Shown piece after piece: positions 25,787-33,472 of a DNA stretch of 64,000 nucleotides. The stretch lies in the NCBI RefSeq assembly GCF_002897035.1, contig NZ_BAUX01000012.1, positions 80,130 through 144,129 on the forward strand. The letters are read 5' to 3'. Origin of the DNA: Methylopila sp. Yamaguchi (lineage in GTDB: Bacteria; Pseudomonadota; Alphaproteobacteria; Rhizobiales; Methylopilaceae). The notes beneath the pieces were generated by a model. The model worked only from the letters and a program-made list of their open reading frames with translations. It ran no database searches and was not told the DNA's origin. Position numbers and translations under genes: made by a program. Positions within the stretch are counted from its first letter, which is position 1; every line of letters starts with the position of its first letter.

Positions 25787-26233
25787 CTAACCGTGGCCGT
25801 GGGCGTGATAGGCGCCGCGTTCCGGCGTGAAGGGACGCGTGACCTCCGTCACCGTCGCGCCGAGCCCGCGCGCCATCTCGGCCAGCACGTGGTCCGGCTC
25901 GATGTAGATCGCGTCCTCGCGGATCTCCGCCGGCGTATGGCGGTTGCCGACGTGCCAGGCGAGCCGCGCGAGGCGGAGCGGCGACGCGGCGGTGATCGCG
26001 AGCAGCGGCTGGGCCGCGGCCCTCACCAGCACGAGCCGGCCGTCCTCGAGCGTCAACGCGTCGCCGTCTTCGAGAGCCATCGGCTTCTCGAGGTCGAGCA
26101 GCACGTCGAGCCCGCCCTCGCAGGCGAGCGCGATGCGGCGCCTCTGCCGGCCGTCGTGATCGAGCGTCACGACGTCCACGGTCCGCTCGGGGCGCACGGC
26201 GGCGCGGCGAAGAACGGAGACGGCGCGGATCAT
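25787..26233 (-). CDS. ureE: UreE, nickel-binding accessory protein
   Basis: A 148-residue UreE homologue. The N-terminal domain contains DHDGRQRRRIALACEGG, and the C-terminal metal-binding domain has LARLAWHVGNRHTPAEI and PDHVLAEMARGLGATV; the protein ends in HAHGHG, a short His tail suited to holding nickel. UreE donates nickel to UreG. It is the first gene of ureE-ureF-ureG. About 280 bases separate its start from the sigma-54 promoter of the divergent guanidine operon, so coregulation is possible. Its own promoter was not identified. Confidence 0.93.
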   Translation of the reverse strand: MIRAVSVLRRAAVRPERTVDVVTLDHDGRQRRRIALACEGGLDVLLDLEKPMALEDGDALTLEDGRLVLVRAAAQPLLAITAASPLRLARLAWHVGNRHTPAEIREDAIYIEPDHVLAEMARGLGATVTEVTRPFTPERGAYHAHGHG

Positions 26234-26515
26234 CGGAAGTCTCGATCAGGAACGCGATGCGGGAGGGCGCGACTATGGCGGAGCAGGCGTCGGCCTGTCC
26301 ACGGCGCAGACAGCGCGGATGACAGGCGGGACCCGCCTACAATTTAGGCGCCAGCCGCCGGTTAGGTCAGTCCGCTCCCGCCTTGGCGGCCGCGCGGCGC
26401 CGGAATGCGAGGCTTCCGCAATCGAGAGACGAAGGTTTCCGCGCCGTCGAAGTCCCAGCGTTTCCGGTCGCGCGCCGACGGCGCGGACGGAACGGAGCGC
26501 GTTTCCGCTTGCCCA

Positions 26516-26531
26516 TGGCACGCGCCTTGCT
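26516..26531 (+). promoter_or_regulatory. Sigma-54 (RpoN) promoter of the guanidine operon
   Basis: TGGCACGCGCCTTGCT matches the sigma-54 consensus TGGCACG-N4-TTGCW at every defined position, with GG at 26517-26518 and GC at 26529-26530. Transcription would begin near 26541, the first base of the guanidine-I riboswitch P1 stem. RpoN control implies an activator such as NtrC; no clear NtrC site was recognised upstream. Confidence 0.78.
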
Positions 26532-26539
26532 GCAGGTTG

Positions 26540-26662
26540 CCCGTGCAGTGCGTCTAGGGTTCCGGCCGTCCGATCAGGGCGGCGCTGGTCCGAGAGACGC
26601 ACTCTCCGCTGAGCATGCGGGGAGACACGGCGGGGCAAAATCCCGGGAGGTCACTGCACGGG
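26540..26662 (+). promoter_or_regulatory. Guanidine-I (ykkC) riboswitch
   Basis: All conserved segments of the ykkC/guanidine-I aptamer are present in order: CTAGGGTTCCGG (26554-26565), CTGGTCCGAGAG (26585-26596) and ACACGGCGGGGCAAAA followed by CCCGGGAG (26625-26649). A perfect 11-base P1 stem, CCCGTGCAGTG (26540-26550) with CACTGCACGGG (26652-26662), closes the element. This class binds free guanidinium and turns on export, import or degradation genes. It lies 90 bases upstream of the ABC binding-protein gene at 26753 and should control the whole operon through to the guanidine hydrolase. Confidence 0.93.
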
Positions 26663-26685
26663 TTCGTCGCCGCGAACCGACCTCC
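26646..26685 (+). promoter_or_regulatory. Candidate expression-platform hairpin of the riboswitch
   Basis: GGAGGTC (26646-26652) can pair with GACCTCC (26679-26685), enclosing the hairpin GGTTCG (26661-26666) / CGAACC (26673-26678) with a bulge of 8 on the 5' side. This fold consumes the 3' strand of the aptamer P1 stem, so the two are mutually exclusive. A weak T-rich stretch (ATTGCTTTC) follows. It fits a terminator that ligand binding would prevent, but this is inference. Confidence 0.5.
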
Positions 26686-26752
26686 ATTGCTTTCGTGCGC
26701 GGCGGACTCCGAGGACACCACGGCTCATATGGCCGACCGAGGAGCGTTCCGC

Positions 26753-27811
26753 ATGCTACGCAGGCTCATCGCCGCTCTTGCTCTCTCCGCGACCGTCTTC
26801 GCGCCCTCCGCCGAAGCCGCCCCGAAGAAATCCTTTGAGATCGCCTGGACCATCTACGTCGGCTGGATGCCGTGGCCCTACGCGGCCGACAGCGGCATCG
26901 TGAAGAAGTGGGCGGACAAGTACGGCATCGACATCAAGGTCACCCAGATCAACGACTACGTGGAGTCGATCAACCAATACACCGCCGGCAAGTTCGACGG
27001 CGTCACGCTGACCAACATGGACGCGCTGACGATCCCGGCCGCCGGCGGCGTCGACACGACGGCGGTGATCGTCGGCGACTTCTCCAACGGCAATGACGGC
27101 ATCGTCTCCAAAACGGCGAAGTCCGTCGCGGACCTGAAGGGCGAGAGCATCAACCTCGTCGAACTTTCGGTCTCGCACTACCTGCTCGCCCGGGCGCTGG
27201 AAGGCGCGGGCCTGTCGGAGAAGGACGTCAAGGTCGTCAACACCTCCGACGCCGACATGGTGGCCGCCTTCAAGGCCCCGGACGTGAAGACCGTGGTCAC
27301 CTGGAACCCGCTGCTGGCCGAAGTGAAGGCCGAGCCGAACGTGACCCCGCTGTTCGACAGCGCAAAAATTCCCGGCGAGATCATCGACGTGCTCGCCGTC
27401 AACACCGAGACGCTGAAGGACAACCCGGACTTCGGCAAGGCGCTGGCCGGCATCTGGTACGAGACGCTCGCGCTGGTCACGGACCCCGGCGAGAAGGGCA
27501 AGGAAGCCCGCGCCGCCATGGGTAAGCAGTCCGGCACCGACCTCGCGGGCTTCGACTCGCAACTCGAGGCCACCAAGCTCTTCGCCAAGCCCGCGGACGC
27601 CGTTTCGTTCACGGAGAGCGCCGAGATCGTGAAGACCATGGACCTCGTGCGCACCTTCTCCTTCGACCATGGACTGCTCGGCGAGGGCGCCAAGTCGAAG
27701 GACGCGGTCGGCATCGGCTTCGCCGGCGGCAAGACGCTGGGCGACGCGGGCAACGTGAAGCTGCGCTTTGACCCCACCTTCATGAAGATGGCCGCCGACG
27801 GGAAACTGTGA
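26753..27811 (+). CDS. ABC transporter substrate-binding protein, guanidine/urea-carboxylase-associated type
   Basis: A 352-residue periplasmic binding protein of the NrtA/SsuA/TauA-like fold, in the subgroup previously annotated as urea-carboxylase-related (TIGR03427). The signal peptide ends about residue 23 (PSAEAAPKK). IAWTIYVGWMPWPYAADSGIVKKWADKYGI, split around the mature N-terminus, and NQYTAGKFDGVTLTNMDAL are typical. The ATG at 26753 has GAGGAG upstream; earlier in-frame starts lie within the leader. Being the first gene after a guanidine-I riboswitch and in the guanidine hydrolase operon, its ligand is most likely guanidinium. A stable hairpin follows the gene. Confidence 0.88.
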   Translation: MLRRLIAALALSATVFAPSAEAAPKKSFEIAWTIYVGWMPWPYAADSGIVKKWADKYGIDIKVTQINDYVESINQYTAGKFDGVTLTNMDALTIPAAGGVDTTAVIVGDFSNGNDGIVSKTAKSVADLKGESINLVELSVSHYLLARALEGAGLSEKDVKVVNTSDADMVAAFKAPDVKTVVTWNPLLAEVKAEPNVTPLFDSAKIPGEIIDVLAVNTETLKDNPDFGKALAGIWYETLALVTDPGEKGKEARAAMGKQSGTDLAGFDSQLEATKLFAKPADAVSFTESAEIVKTMDLVRTFSFDHGLLGEGAKSKDAVGIGFAGGKTLGDAGNVKLRFDPTFMKMAADGKL

Positions 27812-27848
27812 CGGGCGCCGCGCCTCCGCGCCTTATGCGTCGAACGAT

Positions 27849-27874
27849 CCCGGATCGGCCGTAGGCCGTCCGGG
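27849..27874 (+). promoter_or_regulatory. Intercistronic hairpin after binding-protein gene
   Basis: CCCGGA-T-CGGCC, loop GTA, GGCCG-TCCGGG: an 11-base-pair stem with one bulged T, without T-run, between the binding-protein stop at 27811 and permease start at 27902. It parallels the hairpin at 9717-9747 in the other ABC operon and probably favours higher binding-protein output. Confidence 0.55.
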
Positions 27875-27901
27875 ATAACGGCCTATCCACACGGAGTCCT
27901 C

Positions 27902-28723
27902 ATGCGTCGCGCCATGAACATCCGTCCGAACCCGGGCGGCCGCCTGCTGCTCGCGATCATCCCCTTCGTGCTGCTGGCGCTCGTCTACGTGCTGGGATCG
28001 GCGGAGCGTCGGGCGGTCAACCCCAACGACAAGCTGCTGCCGCCGTTCTCCGAGATGGCGACCACGGCGACGCGCATGGCGACCGAGCCCGACAAACGGA
28101 CCGGCGAGATCACGATGGTCGCCGACACGGCCGCCAGCCTCCAGCGGCTCGCGCTGGGGCTCGGCCTCGCCACGCTGATCGGTCTCTCGCTCGGCGTCGC
28201 GATCGGCATCCTGCCGGTCGCCGACGCGAGCGGCGGGCCGCTGGTCGGCGTGCTGTCGATGATCCCGCCGATGGCGATCCTGCCCATCCTGTTCATCGTC
28301 TTCGGGCTGGGCGAAGTCTCGAAGGTGGTGCTGATCGTGATCGGCGTCGCGCCCTGCATCGTGCGCGACATCGCGATGACCGTTCAGGCGATCCCGGTCG
28401 AGCAACTGGTGAAGGCCCAGACGCTCGGCGCCTCCACCTGGCAGACCGTGCTGCGGGTCGTCCTGCCGCAGGCGCTGCCGCGGTTGATCGAGGTGGTGCG
28501 GCTGCAGATCGGGCCAGCGTTCCTGTTCCTGATCGCGGCGGAGGCGATCGCGGCGGACTCCGGGCTCGGCTACCGTATCTTCCTCGTCCGCCGCTACCTC
28601 GCGATGGACGTGATCCTGCCCTACGTCGCGTGGATCACGCTGCTCGCCTTCGTCATGGACTGGGCGCTCGCGAAGCTGTCGCGCTCCGCCTTCCCCTGGG
28701 CCTATGCGGGGGAGCGCCGATGA
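27902..28723 (+). CDS. ABC transporter permease, guanidine-type importer
   Basis: A 273-residue inner-membrane permease of the BPD_transp_1 family, close to the NrtB/SsuC/TauC group. After a short cytoplasmic start it has about six hydrophobic segments. The EAA loop reads EQLVKAQTLGASTWQTVLRV (about residues 165-185), the ATPase contact site. GGAG precedes the ATG at 27902; an ATG four codons on is an alternative. Its stop overlaps the start of the ATPase gene (ATGA). It forms the channel of the riboswitch-controlled importer. Confidence 0.9.
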   Translation: MRRAMNIRPNPGGRLLLAIIPFVLLALVYVLGSAERRAVNPNDKLLPPFSEMATTATRMATEPDKRTGEITMVADTAASLQRLALGLGLATLIGLSLGVAIGILPVADASGGPLVGVLSMIPPMAILPILFIVFGLGEVSKVVLIVIGVAPCIVRDIAMTVQAIPVEQLVKAQTLGASTWQTVLRVVLPQALPRLIEVVRLQIGPAFLFLIAAEAIAADSGLGYRIFLVRRYLAMDVILPYVAWITLLAFVMDWALAKLSRSAFPWAYAGERR

Positions 28724-29499
28724 GCGCGATCTCCGTCCGCGACGTCTGGGTTGAGTTCGGCGACCAGATCGTCATCGAGAACCTCAACCTCGACATCGCC
28801 TCGGGCTCCTTCGTCTCGGTCGTCGGCCCCTCCGGCTGCGGCAAGAGCACCTTCCTGCGCATGGTGCTCGGCCAGGACCGCCCGACGCGCGGAACCCTGA
28901 CGCTCGACGGCAAGCCGCTGCCAGACGAGCCGGGCGCCGACCGCGGCGTGGTTTTCCAGCGCTACTCGGTGTTCCCGCACCTCACCGTTCTCGGCAACGT
29001 GCTCGCGGGCTACGAGTTCGCGCAGGCGCCGCTGCTCGGAAAGCTGTTCGGCGCCGAGCGCCGGGCCGCGATCGCGAAGGCCGAGGAGCTGATCGACGCG
29101 GTCGGCCTCGGGGCGCACCGCGACAAGTACCCAAGCGCTCTGTCCGGCGGCATGCAGCAGCGTCTCGCCATCGCCCAGGCGCTCGCGAAGGATCCGAAAG
29201 TGCTGCTGCTCGACGAGCCGTTCGGCGCGCTCGACCCCGGCACCCGCGTCCAGATGCACGGGCTGCTCAAGCCGCTGTGGTCGCGGCTCGGGATGACCGT
29301 GATCATGGTCACCCACGACCTCAAGGAGGCCTTCACCCTCGGCACCCGGGTGATCGCCTTCGACAAGACCCGCCACGATCCGCAGGCCCCCGGCCGCTTC
29401 GGCGCCCGCATCACCTACGACCTCGACCTCACGCGCGATGTCGCGGTGCCGGTGCTTGGCTTTTCGAAGCCTCCGCTCGAAGCGAGGGCCGCGCAGTGA
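28720..29499 (+). CDS. ABC transporter ATP-binding protein, guanidine-type importer
   Basis: A 259-residue ABC ATPase of the nitrate/sulfonate/taurine group. Walker A GPSGCGKST is at residues 36-44, the Q-loop Gln at 80 (VVFQ), signature LSGGMQQR at 141-148, Walker B VLLLDEP at 161-167 and the switch His in MVTHDLKEA. The ATGA overlap with the permease gene couples their translation. It powers the importer of the guanidine operon. The 130-base space that follows carries a dispersed palindromic repeat before the guanidine hydrolase gene. Confidence 0.91.
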   Translation: MSAISVRDVWVEFGDQIVIENLNLDIASGSFVSVVGPSGCGKSTFLRMVLGQDRPTRGTLTLDGKPLPDEPGADRGVVFQRYSVFPHLTVLGNVLAGYEFAQAPLLGKLFGAERRAAIAKAEELIDAVGLGAHRDKYPSALSGGMQQRLAIAQALAKDPKVLLLDEPFGALDPGTRVQMHGLLKPLWSRLGMTVIMVTHDLKEAFTLGTRVIAFDKTRHDPQAPGRFGARITYDLDLTRDVAVPVLGFSKPPLEARAAQ

Positions 29500-29520
29500 G
29501 CGCCGCTCGCGGGTCCCGCC

Positions 29521-29553
29521 TCGTCATGCCCCGGACAGGCCGGGGGATCACGT
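29521..29553. repeat. Dispersed palindromic repeat, copy A
   Basis: CGTCATGCCCCGG-acagg-CCGGGGGAT is a near-palindrome resembling the repeats at 32051 and 59315 (shared CGTCATG start and inverted CCGG arms). It lies between the importer ATPase gene and the guanidine hydrolase gene, inside the operon. Confidence 0.5.
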
Positions 29554-29629
29554 TCAGTTTTCGTCACTACCCGCTGATGACGTTCCCGAGCCTCGGGAAG
29601 ACGGCCAGCCTTACCCAAGGAGAAGCCGA

Positions 29630-30835
29630 ATGACCTCGTCGCCCATCCATCGCCGCCGCCTCGCAGGACTGGCCGCCTCGCGCGAACGCCTGCGCCGCCA
29701 CCATCCCGACTTCAGCAAGATGGACACCCAGGGCTGGAAGGCGCTCGACGCGGAAAGCCGCCTGCCGGAGACCATGTGGCGCAAGGAGCAGCAGTGGGCG
29801 CTCGACATGGGCCTGCCCGGCGCGGACAGCATCACCGATAAGTCGATCCCGACCTTCGCCCGCGGCGAGCTTCCCCACTTCGCCGGCATCAACACCTTCA
29901 TGAAGGCGCCCTACGTCGAGAACGTCCGCGACGTCGGGAACTACGACGCCGCCGTGATCGGCATTCCGTTCGACTCCGGCACCACCTATCGCCCGGGCAC
30001 CCGCTTCGGGCCGCAGGGCGTGCGCCGCATCTCGGCGCTCTACACCCCCTACAACTACGAGATGGGCATCGACCTGCGCGAGCAGATGACGCTGTGCGAC
30101 GCCGGCGACGTGTTCACGATCCCCGCGAACCTCGAAAAGAGCTTCGACCAGATCACCCGCGGGGTCAGCCACATCGCCTCCTCCGGCGCGCTGCCGGTCA
30201 TGATCGGCGGCGACCACTCCATCGGCTTCCCCTGCGTCCGCGGTATCGCCGACGTCACCTCCAAGCGCATCGGCATCATCCACTTCGACCGGCACATCGA
30301 CATCCAGGAGAAGGACCTCGACGAGCGCATGCACACGACGCCCTGGTTCTGGGCGACGAACCTGCCGAACGTGAGCCCGAAGAACCTCGTGCAGCTCGGC
30401 ATCGGCGGATGGCAGGTGCCGCGCTACGGCGTCAGCGAGGCGCGCAAGCGCGACACCAACGTGCTGACGATCGACGACATCGAGAAGTTCGGCCTGGAGA
30501 AAACCGCCGAGATCGCGCTCGAACTCGCCTGGAAGGACGCCGACGCGGTCTACATTTCCTTCGACGTGGACTCGATCGACTGCGGCTTCGTGCCGGGCAC
30601 CGGCTGGCCGGAGCCGGGCGGCTTCCTGCCGCGCGAGGCGCTGAAGATCCTCGGGCTCGTCACCGCGCCGGGCATTTGCGGGCTCGAGGTGGTCGAGGTC
30701 TCCCCGCCCTACGACACCTCCGACATCACCGCGCTGTTCGGCACCCGCGTGATCGTGGAGGCGCTGGGCTCGATGGTCGCCCACGGCACGCTCGGCAAGC
30801 ACAAGTCGATCATCGACAAGCCGGTGAGCTTCTGA
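29630..30835 (+). CDS. gdmH: Guanidine hydrolase (GdmH type, nickel-dependent ureohydrolase)
   Basis: A 401-residue arginase-fold ureohydrolase that should split guanidine into urea and ammonia. All six metal ligands are present: His196 in GGDHS, Asp220/His222/Asp224 in HFDRHIDIQ, and Asp312/Asp314 in FDVDSID. The DRH in place of the usual DAH, a long N-terminal extension of about 90 residues, and the segments NLVQLGIGGWQVPR, VPGTGWPEPGG and EVVEVSPPYD are as remembered from the characterised cyanobacterial Ni-dependent guanidine hydrolase rather than from agmatinases. AAGGAG precedes the ATG at 29630. Guanidine-I riboswitch control and the adjacent nickel genes support the assignment. Earlier annotation as agmatinase (SpeB) would be misleading. 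Confidence 0.9.
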   Translation: MTSSPIHRRRLAGLAASRERLRRHHPDFSKMDTQGWKALDAESRLPETMWRKEQQWALDMGLPGADSITDKSIPTFARGELPHFAGINTFMKAPYVENVRDVGNYDAAVIGIPFDSGTTYRPGTRFGPQGVRRISALYTPYNYEMGIDLREQMTLCDAGDVFTIPANLEKSFDQITRGVSHIASSGALPVMIGGDHSIGFPCVRGIADVTSKRIGIIHFDRHIDIQEKDLDERMHTTPWFWATNLPNVSPKNLVQLGIGGWQVPRYGVSEARKRDTNVLTIDDIEKFGLEKTAEIALELAWKDADAVYISFDVDSIDCGFVPGTGWPEPGGFLPREALKILGLVTAPGICGLEVVEVSPPYDTSDITALFGTRVIVEALGSMVAHGTLGKHKSIIDKPVSF

Positions 30836-30842
30836 GGCGGCC

Positions 30843-31379
30843 ATGCACGACGGACACGACCATCCCCACGAGCACATGGGCAGCCATTTCCACGGCCACG
30901 CCCATCCCGGCCATGCGCATACCCGCCCCGGCCCCGGCCACAACGCCGGCCCGAAGCGGAACGCGCAGTGGCAGACGCCGCACCTGCCGCACGGCCATGC
31001 GCCGCAGCCGGAAGACCCGAGGACGACCGATCTCGACCTCGTGGAGGCGGCCTTCGTGGAGGCCTTTTCCGCGGCCTCAGACCCGACGAGCTTTCTGCGC
31101 GTCGCCGGCATTCCCTTCGTCGGCGAGGATGAGGCGGGGCGGCGGTTCCACCTGCTGCGCGTCGAGGTGGAGGACCGCGTCGACGTCGGCGCCGTCGCTC
31201 CGCTTCTGGGCGGCGCGGGCGTGCGCTACGATCCGCTGCCGGCTAAGATGACCTCGCGCCGCCGGGCGCTCGCCTTCCTGTTCCACGACGGCCGCGCCGT
31301 CGTCCGCCTCGACTTCGCCGCCGCGCGCGCGCTCAGCGACCGCAGCCAAGCCTCACGCTTCGACACGCCCTCGGCATGA
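30843..31379 (+). CDS. His-rich putative nickel-binding protein
   Basis: A 178-residue cytosolic protein with no recognised family. Fifteen of the first 52 residues are His, in HxH and GH patterns (GHDHPHEH, HFHGHAHPGHAH), resembling His-rich nickel stores such as the N-terminus of HypB. The remaining 120 residues look like a compact globular domain with FLRVAGIPFVGEDEAGRRF and RRRALAFLFHDG. There is no signal peptide or P-loop. It starts 7 bases after gdmH and its stop overlaps a potential ATG of the hupE gene, so it is cotranscribed with both. A nickel store or chaperone for the guanidine hydrolase is a reasonable inference. Confidence 0.8.
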   Translation: MHDGHDHPHEHMGSHFHGHAHPGHAHTRPGPGHNAGPKRNAQWQTPHLPHGHAPQPEDPRTTDLDLVEAAFVEAFSAASDPTSFLRVAGIPFVGEDEAGRRFHLLRVEVEDRVDVGAVAPLLGGAGVRYDPLPAKMTSRRRALAFLFHDGRAVVRLDFAAARALSDRSQASRFDTPSA

Positions 31380-31399
31380 TGCCTTCCGGAGACAGATCC

Positions 31400-31993
31400 A
31401 TGCGCCGTTCCCTCCTCCGCGCCGCGCTCGCCGGCGCATCCGCTCTCGCCCCCACCCTCGCGCTCGCCCATCCGGGCCACGGCGAGGCCTTCGGCTTCGC
31501 CGCGGGCGTCGGCCACCCCGTCGGCGGCCTCGACCACGTGCTCGCGATGGTGATGGTCGGCGTGTTCGCCGCCCAGCTCGGCGGTCGCGCGCTCTGGGCC
31601 GTGCCGGCGACCTTTGTCGCGGTGATGGCGCTGGGCGGCGGGCTGGGCATGGCGGGCGTCGCGCTGCCTTTCGTGGAGACCGGCATCGCGCTCTCCATCG
31701 TCGTGCTCGGCGTCGCGGTGGCTCTCGGCGTCAAGGCGCCGGTCGCCGCCGCCATGGCGCTGGTCGGGGTGTTCGCCACCTTCCACGGCTACGCCCACGG
31801 CGCCGAAGCGCCCGAGACCGCGAGCGGCGCGGCCTACGCCGCGGGCTTCCTGCTCGCGACCGCGGCGCTGCACGCGGCGGGCGTCGGCTTCGGCCTGCTC
31901 ACCGCGAAGCTCTCCGCTGCGAACGGCGGCCTGGTCGCGCGCGCGGCCGGCGGCCTCGCTGCGCTTGCGGGCGTCGTGATCCTGCTGGGCTGA
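31400..31993 (+). CDS. hupE: HupE/UreJ-family nickel permease
   Basis: A 197-residue membrane protein of the HupE/UreJ family. A signal peptide (about residues 1-23, ending LALAH) is followed by HPGHGE and the family signature GHPVGGLDHVLAMVMVGVF, then five further hydrophobic segments with the second His pair in FATFHGYAHGAEAP. Characterised HupE proteins mediate nickel entry across the inner membrane. The ATG at 31400 has GGAG 9 bases upstream; an ATG at 31376, overlapping the preceding stop, is an alternative coupled start. As the last gene of the guanidine operon it likely supplies nickel for GdmH. Confidence 0.9.
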   Translation: MRRSLLRAALAGASALAPTLALAHPGHGEAFGFAAGVGHPVGGLDHVLAMVMVGVFAAQLGGRALWAVPATFVAVMALGGGLGMAGVALPFVETGIALSIVVLGVAVALGVKAPVAAAMALVGVFATFHGYAHGAEAPETASGAAYAAGFLLATAALHAAGVGFGLLTAKLSAANGGLVARAAGGLAALAGVVILLG

Positions 31994-32050
31994 GGCTCAG
32001 GAGAAGCCAATCCCGGACGGCGCACGTATCGTTCGGGGAACCTCTACGCC

Positions 32051-32132
32051 GTCATGGTCCGGCTTGACCGGACCATCCATCTCAGACGACGCGCTCGATG
32101 GGTCCTCCGGTCAAGCCGGAGGACGACGGCGC
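32051..32132. repeat. Dispersed palindromic repeat, copy B
   Basis: Two adjacent hairpins: ATGGTCCGG-cttga-CCGGACCAT and TCCTCCGG-tcaag-CCGGAGGA. The loops are reverse complements of each other. Same family as the elements at 29521 and 59315; it separates the hupE end from the convergent transglycosylase. Confidence 0.6.
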
Positions 32133-32166
32133 AGTTTAACAAAGGCGGCCCCAAGCAGGGCCGCCC

Positions 32167-33390
32167 TCACCCGCCTTGGGCCGCCAAAGCCTGGAGCACC
32201 TCGAGCGTGGGGTAGCCGTCGGCGGCGAGGCCGAGCTTGGCTTGCGCCTTACGCGTCGCCTTGCGCGTGTCGCCGCCAAGTTTGCCGTCGGGCGCGCCTG
32301 CGAGAAAACCGTCCTTCGCCAGCAGGCGCTGCAGCTCGTGCAGCTCGTCCGTGGTCAGCGGCCGCACCGGCGCAGCGCCGATCGAGACCTCCGGCGCGCC
32401 GTCGAAGCGGGTGGCGAGATAGGCCGCGGTCGTCGCGTAGATGAACGACTGGTTCCACTTCCGGTAGACGTCGAAGTTATCGTAAGCGAGGAACGCCGGC
32501 CCGTTGCGGCCCATGGGCAGCAGCAGAGCGGCCTTGGCCTCGTCCGGCGGCAGCGCGCCGTTGCGCGGCTTCACGCCCCAGTCCGCCCACTGGCCTACAG
32601 GGTGCTTCACGTCGATGTCGGCCTCGACCCACGGCATCTCGGCCGGGACAACGACCTCCTGCAGCCATGGCTCGTCGCGCTTCCAGCCCATGTCGGAGAG
32701 GTATTTGCCAGCCGACATGATGGCGTCAGGCACGCTGCGCATCAGGTCGCGCTTGCCGTCGCCGTCGCCGTCGACCGCGTCACGGAGGTAGTCGACCGGC
32801 ATCATCTGGGTGTGGCCAAGTTCGCCCGCCCAGGCGCCGCGCATCTCGGAGGGCGCAAGATCGCCGCGATCGACGATCTTGAGCGCCGCGATGAGTTGCG
32901 GACGGAAGAAGTCCGGCCGGCGGCAGTCGTGGGAGAGCGTCGCCAGAGCATTCCGGGTGTCGAACTTGCCAAGGTTGGCGCCGTAGTCGGTCTCCAGCCC
33001 CCAGAACGCGGTGATGACCGAGGCTGGCACGCCGTAGTCGGCCTTCACCCTGTCGAACAGCGCCGCGTTCTGCCTGATGACCTGAGGCCCCTTCGTCAGC
33101 CGCTGCCCCGCCACCATACGGCTCGCGAACTGCAGGAAGGTCTGCTGGAACACGGCCTGGCCGCGGTCGAGGGCCAGCACCTTGGGGTCGATCACGACGC
33201 CCGCGAGCCCGTCCGCGATGGCCCGCTCCGAAACCCCTTGCGCGCGGGCCTCGGCGCGGACGCCGTCGAGCCAGGCTGGGAACTCGCCCCCGCAAGGGGC
33301 TGTCTGGACCGGCGCGGTCTGGGCGAAGGCGGCGCCGCCGCAGGCAACGATCATGGCGAGTGCGCAGGCGCTGCGAAGAAGGTGCGTCAT
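32167..33390 (-). CDS. Lytic murein transglycosylase (MltB type) with peptidoglycan-binding domain
   Basis: A 407-residue periplasmic enzyme. A signal peptide ends at GAAFAQ (about residue 24). The SLT_2/MltB catalytic region covers about residues 35-325, with the catalytic Glu in WGLETDYGANLGK and the ELGHTQMMPVDYL segment; a PG_binding_1 domain with LQRLLAKDGFLAG and PDGKLGGDTRKA ends the chain. It cleaves peptidoglycan glycan strands to 1,6-anhydro products. The frame extends upstream to 33450, but the signal peptide fixes the start at 33390. No lipobox is seen, so it is probably soluble. Confidence 0.92.
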   Translation of the reverse strand: MTHLLRSACALAMIVACGGAAFAQTAPVQTAPCGGEFPAWLDGVRAEARAQGVSERAIADGLAGVVIDPKVLALDRGQAVFQQTFLQFASRMVAGQRLTKGPQVIRQNAALFDRVKADYGVPASVITAFWGLETDYGANLGKFDTRNALATLSHDCRRPDFFRPQLIAALKIVDRGDLAPSEMRGAWAGELGHTQMMPVDYLRDAVDGDGDGKRDLMRSVPDAIMSAGKYLSDMGWKRDEPWLQEVVVPAEMPWVEADIDVKHPVGQWADWGVKPRNGALPPDEAKAALLLPMGRNGPAFLAYDNFDVYRKWNQSFIYATTAAYLATRFDGAPEVSIGAAPVRPLTTDELHELQRLLAKDGFLAGAPDGKLGGDTRKATRKAQAKLGLAADGYPTLEVLQALAAQGG

Positions 33391-33472
33391 CGGCTCGTCG
33401 GCTTCGGCTTTGAATGCCGACACATCGACCGGAAGCCGCGCGCGGGTCAAGCCGAAGTGATGGGCGGCGCGC

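Noticed and set aside
26340..26515. NtrC binding site upstream of the guanidine promoter
   Set aside because: No convincing TGCAC/GTGCA dyad was found by eye, so only the sigma-54 element is reported.
29630..30835. Agmatinase (speB)
   Set aside because: The DRHID metal motif, long N-terminus and guanidine-I riboswitch context fit guanidine hydrolase better.
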